Below are positions 29,254-40,500 of a DNA stretch of 64,000 nt, in pieces. The notes below the pieces were generated by a model, which was not told the DNA's origin, did no database searches, and saw only the letters and a program-made list of their open reading frames with translations. Every line of letters starts with the position of its first letter. Position 1 is the stretch's first letter. The translations under genes and the position numbers were made by a program. Origin of the DNA: Streptomyces hyderabadensis (lineage in GTDB: Bacteria; Actinomycetota; Actinomycetes; Streptomycetales; Streptomycetaceae); assembly GCF_020404845.1 (NCBI RefSeq), contig NZ_JAIOJZ010000013.1:62001-126000 (forward strand), read 5' to 3'.

Positions 29254-29340
29254 TCAGCCGAGGGCCGCCGCCACCGCCACCACGACGAGCATCAGCACGA
29301 GCACACCGGCCATGATCCGGTTACGGGTCTTCGGGTCCAC
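29254..29340 (-). CDS. 28-residue single-helix membrane microprotein
   Basis: GTG at 29340 encodes MDPKTRNRI, then a hydrophobic helix AGVLVLMLVVVAVAAALG, stop at 29254. GGGGG lies 1-6 nt upstream, and the gene starts 10 nt after the stop of the cyclic phosphodiesterase gene, so the two are co-transcribed. The polar, basic N-terminus followed by one membrane segment is typical of small conserved actinobacterial membrane proteins. I infer it is real from coupling and composition; function unknown. Confidence 0.65.
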   Translation of the reverse strand: MDPKTRNRIMAGVLVLMLVVVAVAAALG

Positions 29341-29350
29341 GCCCCCGAGC

Positions 29351-29923
29351 CTAACCGGCGGCGCCGAGCGGGCTGCGGGCGACCGCCTCGTAGCGGGGCT
29401 GCTCGCCCGGCACGCCCGACTCCGGCAGGTTGCTGCGGACCAGCGCCAGGTCGGTCACGGTCCAGGCGGGGCCGGTGAAGCCGGACAGCGCCTCGACGTA
29501 GCGGCGGACGTCGAAGGCCTGCCTGCTGCGGGCCAGGGTCAGGTGGGGCTTGTAGCGCCGGTGCTCGCCCATCTCGACGCCCGCCCTGCGCCCCGCCGAC
29601 TCCGCCCGGTCGGCCAGCAGCCGCAGGGTCGCCAGGTCGCCCTCGGCGCCCGCCCACAGCGCCCGTCCGCGCCCGAACTGTCCGCCGCCGCGCAGCGCCA
29701 GCCCGAAGGGCGCGGTACGGCGGGCCGCCCGCTCCAGCCTGGCCGACAGGTCGGGTACGAGGTCGTCGTCGACCTCGCCGTAGAAGGCGAGGGTGAGGTG
29801 CCACCCCGGGCGGCCGGTCCACCGCAGCCCGTCCGCGCCGGGCAGCCCGCGCAGTACGGCCACCTCGTCGGCGAGCGCGGCGGTGACGTCCTCGGGCGGC
29901 AGCACGGCGGCGAACAGTCTCAT
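29351..29923 (-). CDS. thpR: RNA 2',3'-cyclic phosphodiesterase (2'-5' RNA ligase family)
   Basis: 190 residues of the 2H phosphoesterase family with both HxTx motifs: HLTL (42-45) and HLTL (127-130). The opening MRLFAAVLPP and length match bacterial ThpR. The enzyme opens 2',3'-cyclic phosphates on RNA; its physiological role is uncertain. ATG at 29923; weak SD (GAGG 7-10 nt upstream). Followed after 10 nt by a microprotein gene and preceded after 51 nt by an MFS gene on the same strand. Confidence 0.93.
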   Translation of the reverse strand: MRLFAAVLPPEDVTAALADEVAVLRGLPGADGLRWTGRPGWHLTLAFYGEVDDDLVPDLSARLERAARRTAPFGLALRGGGQFGRGRALWAGAEGDLATLRLLADRAESAGRRAGVEMGEHRRYKPHLTLARSRQAFDVRRYVEALSGFTGPAWTVTDLALVRSNLPESGVPGEQPRYEAVARSPLGAAG

Positions 29924-29974
29924 GCCGCCAGCCTCGCAGAGCCCCGCCGCCCGGACCCCTGGTTTTCCGACCGC

Positions 29975-31345
29975 CTACGCCGCCGGGGCCAGTGCCTCCC
30001 GGCGCTCGCGCGGGACGAAGCGGACCTGGGGGTGGCCGCGGTGCCAGCCGACCGACAGGCGCAGGTTGCCGACGCGGGCCAGGACCAGGCCGATGACGAG
30101 CGCGGCGGTGGCGGCCACCGCGCCGCCCGCGGCGAAGCCCACCCGGGCGCCGTAGGTGTCCGTGACCCAGCCGACGATCGGGGCGCCGACCGGGGAGCCG
30201 CCGAGGAAGACCATCATGTACAGGGCCATGACGCGGCCCCGCATGGCCGGGTCGGTGGACATCTGGATGCTGGTGTTGGCGGTGACGTTGACGGTCATGC
30301 TGAAGACGCCGATGGGGACCATGAGCAGGGCGAAGAGCCACAGCTCGGGCGCGGTCGACGCGACGATCTCCAGGGCGCCGAAGCCGAGCGCCGCCGCGAT
30401 CAGGACGCGCAGCCGGGCGGTGCCGCGGCGGGCGGCGAGCAGCGCACCGGCCAGGGAGCCGACGGCCATGAGGGTGTTGAAGAGGCTGTAGGCCCCGGCA
30501 CCGGCGTGGAAGACGTCGTCGGCGAAGGCGGACAGGAAGACCGGGAAGTTGAAGCCGAAGGTGCCGATGAAGCCGACCAGGGTGATGGTCCAGATCAGCT
30601 CGGGGCGGCCGGCGACGTAGTGCAGGCCCTCGCGCAGTTGGCCCTTGCCGCGCGGGGCGCGCTGGACGGTGTGCAGCTCGCGGGCGCGCATCAGCAGCAG
30701 GCAGCTGAGCGGCGCGACGAAGGACAGGCCGTTGGCGAGGAACGCCCAGCCGGTGCCCACCCCGGTGATCATCAGTCCGGCGACGGCGGGGCCGACGAGT
30801 CGGGCGGACTGGAAGTTGGCCGAGTTCAGGCTGACCGCGTTCTGCAGCTGGTCCCGGCCGACCAGCTCGGAGACGAAGGACTGGCGGGCCGGGTTGTCCA
30901 TGACGGTGGCCAGGCCCATCGCGAAGGCGGCGACGTAGACGTGCCAGACCTGGACGTGGCCGCTCAGGGTGAGGACGGCGAGGGCGAGCGCGGTCAGGGC
31001 CATCGCGGACTGGGTGACCAGCAGCGTGGGCCGCTTGCGCAGCCGGTCGACGAGGACGCCGCCGTAGAGGCCGAAGAGCAGCATCGGCAGGAATTGCAGG
31101 GCGGTGGTGATGCCGACGGCGGCCGAGGAGCCGGTGAGGCTGAGCACCAGCCAGTCCTGGGCGATGCGCTGCATCCAGGTGCCGATGTTCGAGACGACCT
31201 GGCCCATGAAGAACAGGCGGTAGTTCCTGACCTTGAGGGAGGCGAACATCGACGTCCTGCGGGGGGCGTCGGGGGTGCGGGTGGTGGTCGGGTCGTCGTG
31301 GCCGTCAGGTGCGGGGGCGGAAGCTGCTCCGGATCCCGTACTCAA
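29975..31345 (-). CDS. MFS transporter (TTG start)
   Basis: 456 residues with twelve predicted membrane helices; the N-terminus RRTSMFASLKVRNYRLFFMGQ resembles MFS_3/enterobactin-exporter-like proteins common beside MarR genes. TTG at 31345 is preferred because GGAGG lies 8 nt upstream; a Met 33 codons later (SMFASL) is the alternative. It is the second gene after marR (27-nt gap), so drug or metabolite export under MarR control is likely. Confidence 0.9.
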   Translation of the reverse strand: MSTGSGAASAPAPDGHDDPTTTRTPDAPRRTSMFASLKVRNYRLFFMGQVVSNIGTWMQRIAQDWLVLSLTGSSAAVGITTALQFLPMLLFGLYGGVLVDRLRKRPTLLVTQSAMALTALALAVLTLSGHVQVWHVYVAAFAMGLATVMDNPARQSFVSELVGRDQLQNAVSLNSANFQSARLVGPAVAGLMITGVGTGWAFLANGLSFVAPLSCLLLMRARELHTVQRAPRGKGQLREGLHYVAGRPELIWTITLVGFIGTFGFNFPVFLSAFADDVFHAGAGAYSLFNTLMAVGSLAGALLAARRGTARLRVLIAAALGFGALEIVASTAPELWLFALLMVPIGVFSMTVNVTANTSIQMSTDPAMRGRVMALYMMVFLGGSPVGAPIVGWVTDTYGARVGFAAGGAVAATAALVIGLVLARVGNLRLSVGWHRGHPQVRFVPRERREALAPAA

Positions 31346-31372
31346 AAGGTTCGCCTCCTCGCGAGAACTGCC

Positions 31373-31810
31373 TTACTTGTGTGCGAGCTTCTCCAGCACG
31401 GGGGCGGCGGCGCGCAGTTTCGCCCACTCGTCCTCGTCGAGCCCTTCGACCAGGGTGGCCAGGAACGCGTTCCGCTTGCGGCGGCTCTCGTCGAGCATCA
31501 CCACGGCCTGCTCGGTCTGCGTCACGACCTTCTGGCGCCGGTCCTCGGGGTGCGGCTCCAGCCGGACCAGTCCCTTGGCCTCCAGCAGCGCCACGATGCG
31601 GGTCATCGAGGGCGGCTGGACGTGTTCCTTGCGGGCCAGCTCGCCCGGGGTCGCGCTGCCGCACAGGCCCAGGGTGCCCAGCACCGACATCTCGGTGGGA
31701 CTGAGCGACTCGTCGACCCGCTGGTGCTTGAGCCGACGGGACAACCGCATCACGGCGGAGCGCAGGGAGTTCACGGCGGCGGCGTCGTCGCCATGCTTGA
31801 GGTCCGGCAT
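31373..31810 (-). CDS. MarR family transcriptional regulator
   Basis: 145 residues. The winged helix is clear: LSPTEMSVLGTLGLCGSATPGELARKEHVQPPSMTRIVALLEAKGLV, with the wing HPEDRRQKVVTQT. ATG at 31810 has AAGGAA just upstream. First gene of a two-gene unit with the MFS transporter, likely autoregulated. A TTAGCGTAACTCATTAG region just upstream is locally AT-rich and could be the operator, though symmetry is poor. Confidence 0.93.
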   Translation of the reverse strand: MPDLKHGDDAAAVNSLRSAVMRLSRRLKHQRVDESLSPTEMSVLGTLGLCGSATPGELARKEHVQPPSMTRIVALLEAKGLVRLEPHPEDRRQKVVTQTEQAVVMLDESRRKRNAFLATLVEGLDEDEWAKLRAAAPVLEKLAHK

Positions 31811-31966
31811 GTTCCTTAGCGTAACTCATTAGTCTCGCGAAATACCACCGCCCGGCGCCCCGGGTGCCCGTGACGCCCGCCACTGAAACCCGCAGTTCAC
31901 CCGTACGAGTGAGTCGTGTCCGGAAATGGAGGCATCACCCGGCCGACCGGGGCGACCCTCGTGCTC

Positions 31967-32149
31967 ATGGGGACCAGCGTGCTCAGCCTGCGGATAGACG
32001 GGGAGCTGCTCGACCGGCTCCGGGACCATGCGGCCAAAAGAGGAATGAGCGTCCAGGACTATGTCGTCCGGACGCTCATCCGTGATGACTTCGACGAGCG
32101 GTTCCAGTCCGCCGTGGAGGAGACGGAACGGTTCTACGGGGTCACCTGA
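31967..32149 (+). CDS. ribbon-helix-helix (CopG/Arc-like) small protein, orphan
   Basis: 60 residues from ATG 31967: SVLSLRIDGELLDRLRDHAAKRG is a typical beta-strand and helix A of RHH DNA-binding proteins, then MSVQDYVVRTLIRDDFDERF. An in-frame GTG at 31916 would add 17 unconvincing residues. No toxin gene follows; the convergent purine permease ends 13 bp away. It is either an orphan antitoxin-like protein or a small autoregulator. Confidence 0.72.
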   Translation: MGTSVLSLRIDGELLDRLRDHAAKRGMSVQDYVVRTLIRDDFDERFQSAVEETERFYGVT

Positions 32150-32162
32150 GGGCCTGCGGGGC

Positions 32163-33620
32163 TCACGTCAGGCCCAGGGCAGGCATCAGGTAGTAGAAGG
32201 CGAAGACCGCCGACACCACGTACATCGCCACCGGCACCTCGCGGCCCCGTCCGGCCGCCAGGCGCAGCACCGCGAAGGTGATGAAGCCCATGCCGATGCC
32301 GTTGGTGATCGAGTAGGTGAACGGCATCATCAGCATCGTCACGAAGGCCGGGATGGCGATGGTGAAGTCGGACCAGTCGATCTCCCTGATCGAACCGGCC
32401 AGGATCAGGAAGCCCACCGCGATCAGCGCCGGGGTCGCCGCCTGCGACGGAACCATGGTGGCGACCGGCGTGAGGAACAGCGCCAGGGCGAACAGCGCGC
32501 CGGTGACGATGTTGGCGAAGCCGGTGCGGGCGCCCTCGCCGACGCCCGCCGTGGACTCCACGAAGCAGGTGGTGGCGGAGGCGGAGCTGGCACCGCCCGC
32601 GGCGACCGCGACACCGTCGACGAACAGGACCTTGTTGATGCCCGGCATCTGGCCCTCGCCGTCGGTCAGCTTCGCCTCGTCGCTGACACCCATGATCGTG
32701 CCCATCGCGTCGAAGAAGCACGACAGCAGCACGGTGAAGACGAACAGCACACCGGTCAGCACACCGACCTTGTCGAACCCGCCGAACAGGCTGACCTCGC
32801 CGACCAGCCCGAAGTCGGGCGTGGCGACCGGGTTGCCGGGCCACTCCGGGGTGGTCAGGCCCCAGGACGGGATGTCGGTGACCGCGTTGATGATCACCGC
32901 GAGGACCGTCATCACCACGATGGAGATCAGGATGGCGCCCGGCGTCTTGCGGACGATCAGCGCGAGGGTCAGCAGCACGCCGAGGACGAAGACCAGGACC
33001 GGCCAGCCGTGCAGGTGGCCGCCCACGCCCAGCTGGAGCGGGACGGTGGTCTGCGCGGCGTCCGGCATCCGGGTGACGAAGCCGGAGTCGACGAGGCCGA
33101 CGATCATGACGAACAGGCCGATGCCGATGGAGATGGCCTTGCGCAGGCCGTAGGGCACCGCGTTCATCACGCGCTCCCGCAGACCGGTGGCGACCAGCAG
33201 CATGACGATGAAGCCGGCCAGCACCACCATGCCCATGGCGTCCGGCCAGGACATCCGCGGGGCGAGCTGGAGGGCGACGACGGAGTTCACGCCGAGACCG
33301 GCGGCGAGCGCGATCGGCACGTTGCCGATGACGCCCATCAGGAGGGTGGTGAAGGCGGCCGTCAGGGCGGTGGCGGTGACCAGCTGCCCGTTGTCGAGCT
33401 GGTTGCCGTACATGTCCTTCGCGCTGCCCAGGATGATCGGGTTCAGCACGATGATGTAGGCCATCGCGAAGAAGGTGGCGAAGCCGCCGCGGATCTCCCG
33501 GGGCAGGGTGCTGCCGCGCTCGGAGATCTTGAAGTAACGGTCGAGACCGTTCTGCGGGGGCCGCCGGTCTTCCGGCGACTCGGGGGACGGGGGGACCTTG
33601 GCGGAGGCCGAGGTGGACAT
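32163..33620 (-). CDS. NCS2 family purine permease (AzgA/PbuG-type hypoxanthine/guanine/adenine)
   Basis: 485 residues, about 12-14 membrane helices. AzgA-like family signatures are FATFFAMAYIIVLNPIIL, GLGVNSVV, DAMGTIMGVSDEA and SASATTCFVESTAGVGEGARTG. It imports purine bases by proton symport. ATG at 33620 is preferred over the upstream ATG at 33632 because GAGG lies 6-9 nt before it. The 200-bp upstream region holds a 5-3-5 dyad (33712-33724). Confidence 0.93.
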   Translation of the reverse strand: MSTSASAKVPPSPESPEDRRPPQNGLDRYFKISERGSTLPREIRGGFATFFAMAYIIVLNPIILGSAKDMYGNQLDNGQLVTATALTAAFTTLLMGVIGNVPIALAAGLGVNSVVALQLAPRMSWPDAMGMVVLAGFIVMLLVATGLRERVMNAVPYGLRKAISIGIGLFVMIVGLVDSGFVTRMPDAAQTTVPLQLGVGGHLHGWPVLVFVLGVLLTLALIVRKTPGAILISIVVMTVLAVIINAVTDIPSWGLTTPEWPGNPVATPDFGLVGEVSLFGGFDKVGVLTGVLFVFTVLLSCFFDAMGTIMGVSDEAKLTDGEGQMPGINKVLFVDGVAVAAGGASSASATTCFVESTAGVGEGARTGFANIVTGALFALALFLTPVATMVPSQAATPALIAVGFLILAGSIREIDWSDFTIAIPAFVTMLMMPFTYSITNGIGMGFITFAVLRLAAGRGREVPVAMYVVSAVFAFYYLMPALGLT

Positions 33621-33711
33621 GCGGGACCTCATGCACCAACAGGTTCCCCCACGGCCTTGTCGGTGTTCCTATTGGTGGTTTCTACGAATGAAAGCGGTCA
33701 GAGACAAACGG

Positions 33712-33724
33712 GTTCAGTATGAAC
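33712..33724. promoter_or_regulatory. inverted repeat GTTCA-GTA-TGAAC upstream of purine permease
   Basis: A perfect 5-3-5 dyad in an AT-richer stretch, 92 bp upstream of the permease start and about 100 bp upstream of the DUF2530 gene. Possible operator for either. Confidence 0.35.
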
Positions 33725-33811
33725 GTATGAGCCCCTGATCGCTATCTCCGCGCGTAGACCCGTGGAATCACCGTGTGGCGCCGCGCCGTCAACCCGTTCG
33801 CACGCTCCTCG

Positions 33812-33817
33812 TAAGCT
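33812..33817 (+). promoter_or_regulatory. TAAGCT -10 box for leaderless DUF2530 mRNA
   Basis: TAAGCT ends 6 nt before the ATG at 33824; no SD lies between. Confidence 0.5.
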
Positions 33818-33823
33818 GTACGC

Positions 33824-34087
33824 ATGACGAAGTGGACACCCACGCACGAGGCGCCGGAGCCCCTGGAGGGGCCCGTGGTCCCGACCATCGTCGGCGGCAC
33901 CATCCTCTGGTTCGTCCTCTTCCTGGTGCAGCTGCCCTTCTACGGCTGGTTCGACGACCACGGGCACACCTGGTGGGTGTGGACCTGCCTGGCCGGCGGC
34001 GGCCTCGGCCTGATCGGCATCTGGTACGTCCGGGGGCGCGACGCCGCGATCAAGCGGGACGCGGAGGCCAGGGCAGCCCAGGAGTAG
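33824..34087 (+). CDS. DUF2530 small membrane protein
   Basis: 87 residues with two membrane helices (about 21-40 and 50-66) in the DUF2530 arrangement: EPLEGPVVPTIVGGTILWFV, FYGWFDDHGHTWWVW, GIWYVRGRDAAIKRD. Highly conserved in Streptomyces as far as I recall; function unknown. Leaderless start likely (TAAGCT box). The P-type ATPase gene follows 100 bp downstream with its own promoter. Confidence 0.85.
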   Translation: MTKWTPTHEAPEPLEGPVVPTIVGGTILWFVLFLVQLPFYGWFDDHGHTWWVWTCLAGGGLGLIGIWYVRGRDAAIKRDAEARAAQE

Positions 34088-34173
34088 TACCAGGGCAGCA
34101 CACCGCGCCGGTACGCCTCGTACCCAGGTCGGATCTTCTCCGCACTCGGTGGGTGAAGCCGTAAAACCGCACG

Positions 34174-34179
34174 TACCGT
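34174..34179 (+). promoter_or_regulatory. TACCGT -10 box for leaderless ATPase mRNA
   Basis: TACCGT ends 7 nt before the ATG at 34187; no SD is present. Confidence 0.5.
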
Positions 34180-34186
34180 CGAATGC

Positions 34187-36595
<2,409 letters not shown>

Positions 36596-36599
36596 CGGA

Positions 36600-37358
36600 C
36601 TACTTCACGTCGACGAAGTCGGAGACCGAGGTGACCGCCCCGGACGCCGAGTTGCCGGCGAAGACGTAGCGGTAGTAGCCGTCCGCGCCGGCCTTGACCG
36701 TGGTGCTGAGCTTGCCCGCCGAGCTGGACTTGACGGTCTTCAGCACGGTGTACGCCTTCGCGCCCTTCTTCAGGTACTGGAGCTGCACCGGCTGGCCGGA
36801 GTAGGCCCCGTACTTGAGGGTCTCCCAGTTGGCCCGGCTCAGCTTGCCGGTGACCGTGATGGTCTTGCCCTTCTTCACCGGCTCCGGCGAGGCGTTGGTC
36901 GTCACGGCGGTGCCGCGCTGGAACTTGAAGGACCCGGCCTTGTCCTTCCAGATGTAGTCGCCGTCCTTGGCATCGATCCAGACGCCGACGTACCAGGTGC
37001 CGGCCATCGCGTTGCCGAGGTAGTCCGTCCGGGGGTCGATCTTCACCGAGGCCGTGCAGGTGGAGGTGGTCGCGCTGACCTTCTTGCAGCTCGGCTTGCC
37101 CGTCGACTCGTACCCGTACCCCGGGCCCTTCAGGTCGAAGGACTCGGCGCCCAGGATGCCGGAGCCGTCGGTGGCGGTCACGCTGACCGACAGGGTCTTG
37201 GCACTGCCGGTGCCGATGGCCACCTTGTTGTCGCCGTCCACGACGACCTTGGTGATGCGGATGTCGCCGCTCCCGCCGTCGGCCTGCGCGGCCGGGACGG
37301 CGAGGGCGGTCAGGGCGAGGGCGCCGGTGGCGGCCGCCACCAGGACTCGTGTGCGCAT
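36600..37358 (-). CDS. secreted protein with Ig-like/calcium-binding type repeats
   Basis: 252 residues. Signal peptide MRTRVLVAAATGALALTALAVPAAQA, mature start near DGGSGDI. The mature part is beta-rich with a domain ending FKFQRGT and a second module opening EPVKKGKTITVTGKLSRANWE, common in secreted Streptomyces proteins. Two cysteines (SCKK and TCTA) could pair. ATG at 37358. Role unknown; it is probably extracellular and abundant if its strong signal is used. Confidence 0.87.
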   Translation of the reverse strand: MRTRVLVAAATGALALTALAVPAAQADGGSGDIRITKVVVDGDNKVAIGTGSAKTLSVSVTATDGSGILGAESFDLKGPGYGYESTGKPSCKKVSATTSTCTASVKIDPRTDYLGNAMAGTWYVGVWIDAKDGDYIWKDKAGSFKFQRGTAVTTNASPEPVKKGKTITVTGKLSRANWETLKYGAYSGQPVQLQYLKKGAKAYTVLKTVKSSSAGKLSTTVKAGADGYYRYVFAGNSASGAVTSVSDFVDVK

Positions 37359-37380
37359 GTGTTCCCCACGTCAGGACAAG

Positions 37381-37410
37381 GGTCCCGGCGGTGGTCACCG
37401 CGCCGGGACC
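37381..37410 (-). terminator. 10-bp hairpin between the sacsin-like gene and the secreted-protein gene
   Basis: GGTCCCGGCG (37381-37390) pairs perfectly with CGCCGGGACC (37401-37410) around a 10-nt loop. It lies about 120 bp past the large gene stop and just upstream of the secreted-protein start, so it is either a terminator or a leader hairpin. Confidence 0.55.
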
Positions 37411-37528
37411 CGGAGGGTCATGAGTCTGCTGACTCGCCTCATAGATCCACGACGCGGTGCGATGGTTGTACGGAACGTGGAGAAAATGTGCCCACGCCTT
37501 CACATTCGGTCGGTCCGGGCCGCACGGT

Positions 37529-40500
37529 TCAGTCGAACCAGCGGTCCCTCGCCAGTTCCTCCGTGCGGGACTCGTCCTCCAGCAGCGCTGCCACCTCGAA
37601 GCGGCGGGGCCACTGGCCCGCCGCCCAGGCGAGGCCGGCGGCCACGCCCTCCAGGGTCGCCGCGTGCAGCGCGCCGTCGTCGGTGAGGCGCCAGTCGATC
37701 TCCACGCCGTCGACGACCAGTTCCTCGTGCTCCACGTACGAGTCCGGGGTGCGCGCCCCCAGCAGCACCCGCACCGGCTCCGGTACGGCGTGCTCGGCGC
37801 CCTCGGAGTCGACGCGGCCGGTGACCGACTCGCTCAGCCGCCGCACCTGGAACAGCTCGGCCAGTTCGGCGGCCCGGGCCGGGCGGACCGGCAGCAGCGG
37901 GACGCCGGAGGTGAAGGGCAGCAGGTCCGGCGAGTCGACCACGACCGCGTCGGCGGCGTCCACCACGCGGACCTCGCCGTCGACCACGGCCCGCACCTCG
38001 TCCGGCAGGGTGACCTGCTCGGGGTCGAGGTCGGCCAGCGCGCCGTACAGGGCGTGCAGTTGGGCGGCCGTGACCGGGCGGTCGGGGTCGGCGAGGCGGT
38101 CCAGGAGTTCGGCCGCGCCGCCGGGCTCGTCGAGGAGGGCGGCGACCGAGGTGCGCACCCCCAGCGCCCGCAGCACCTGCTCGTCCTCGAAGCCGGTCGC
38201 GTCGGCCTCCTCGTACAGGCCCCGCAGCAGCGGGTCGCCGCCCGCCGCGCGCAGGCCGGCCGGGCGGCGTCCGCCGAGCACCGGGTGCCCGCGCAGCCAC
38301 CACGCGGTGTACGGCCGTACGACCTCGTGGGTGCCGTCGGGCAGCAGGACGCGGACGGGCTGGACCAGGGCGTCGCGCAGCGGCGGCCGGGACAGCAGGG
38401 CGAGGGCCTCGGGCCAGTGGTCGTCGTCCACCAGGTCGAGGTCGCGCACGGCGACGATCTCGGTGGCGACCGGCGGGACGGGGCTGTCCGGGAAGCGGTC
38501 GAGGACGTCCTCGCTCCACACGTCCACGGCGTCGAGCAGCCCCGCGTCGTCGGGCTCGGCGAAGTCGCCCTCGCGGGGCTCCAGTTCGTCGGGGTCGAGG
38601 ACGACGTCGGTGGCGCGGACGAGGGCGAAGGTGACCAGGACGCCGCAGGCGGCGAGCGGGTCCGGCCCCCACTTCTCGGCGACTTCCGCGTCCACGGCGG
38701 CGAGTTCGTCCTCGCGCATGACCCGGGCGAACGGACCGCCGGGGAAGACGAGTTCGCCGGCCGGGGAGAGTTCGCCGTCCTCGTCGGGCAGGGCGAGGGC
38801 GCCCAGCCAGGGCTCGTCCCCGGCATCGAGTCCGGCGTCGCGGACCAGGCCGAGGACGGTGTCCGCCAGTTCCTCGGCGTCGAGGGCGTCCTCCTCCCAG
38901 TTGGCGCCGCCCTCGTCGTCCAGGGAGGCGGCGACGGCGGCCCGCACCTGCGGGGTGGTGAGCACGGCGCGCGGGGTGGCCGGGAGGGCGCCGAGCTTCT
39001 CCAGGAGCGGGTGCGCGGCGTCCGGGTGGGCGACCTTGAGGCCGAGGCGGGTGAGGACCTCCGGGTCGAGGGAGGCGGCGTCCGGGGAGGGCAGCAGCAC
39101 CTGCCGGGGCCCGATGGTGGTCCGCCCGTCGGCCAGCGGCACCGGCAGCCCGGACAGCCGGTCGGGGTCGACCCCGGCGAGGCTGTCGTAGAGGCTGCGC
39201 CACCAGGCGGGGGCCTTCTCCAGGCCCGCCAGCCGGTCGACCGCGTCGGTCAGCGGCACCCGGGCCACGCCCAGCGTGCGCAGTTCGGCCCGGCGTTCCA
39301 GACCGGCGGGCAGCAGGGTCGGCAGCACCTCGGCCAGCACCCGCACGGTGTCGGCGCCCGCACCCTCCACCACCTCGGCGTCGCGCGGCCGCAGGGACTG
39401 AGGCAGGTCGTCCTCCGCGTCCCGGCCCCCGGAGGGCAGGGCGGGCGGCAGGAACGAGGTGCGGGGCAGCCGGTCGAGGATCGCCTGCCGCAGCGCGCCG
39501 TCCAGTTCGCCCCGGCCCAGCGCGCCGGGCACCAGGTCGATGAGGCCGGCGGAGACCGGGCGCCAGTCGGCGAGCAGTCCGGCGTAGGCGTCGGCGGCCC
39601 GTTCCGTCAGGAAGTCGGTCAGCGGCCCCGGGGCGGTGTGCCGTCGGGTGGCGTCCAGCGGGAAGGACGCGATGAGCAGGGCGGGCACGCCGAGCGGCTC
39701 GTCACTGGGCGTGGGCGCGTGGACCACGGGGCTGGTGCGGGGGCGTTCGGGAGCACCGTCGGCGTCGACGGGCACCGCCCAGGTCACGGACCAGTGGGGG
39801 CGCAGCCGCTCCTCGACCGGCCGGTCGGCGAGCAGGTCGGGGGTGAGCGGGCCGTGCGCGGCGGCGGTGCGCCAGCGGGTGACGCCGTGGGCGGAGTCCT
39901 CCACCACGGTCAGGTCGTCCTCGGCCCGGCGCGCGAGGGTGCGCACCTGGTCCCCGGCCTCGATCACCACCTCCGCCAGTCCCGGCAGGGCGAGCAGCAG
40001 GGCGTCGTCCACCCCGTGCAGGAGCCGTTCGGCGAGGTCGGCGGCGGCCGTGTCGCGCAGCGGCAGGATGACGGCGGTGTCGTAGGGGGCGGGGGCGCTG
40101 CCCTCGGCGGGGAACGGCAGCCGCAGCAGCGGTACGTGACCGTCGCGCCGCCGGATCTCGTCACCCAGGCCGGGGCTGTGCCGGGCGGTGTCGACGGCCA
40201 GGTCGCGGGCCTCGGCCAGGGACCAGCGCACCCCGCCGTGCCGGCCGACGACGGCGGGCTCGTCGGTGACGGCCAGGACGGCGGCGAAGCCGACCCCGAA
40301 CCGGCCGACCGAGCCGTCCGCCGCGTCCCGCTTCGCGGAGGCACGCAGGGTGGACAGCGACTCGACGCCGGTCGCGTCGAGCGGGGCGCCGGTGTTGGCG
40401 GCGACGAGGACGCCGTCGCGCAGGGTGAGCCGGAGGCGGCCGGGCACACCGGCCCGGGCGGCGGCGTCGGCGGCGTTCTGCGCCAGCTCGACGACCAGCC

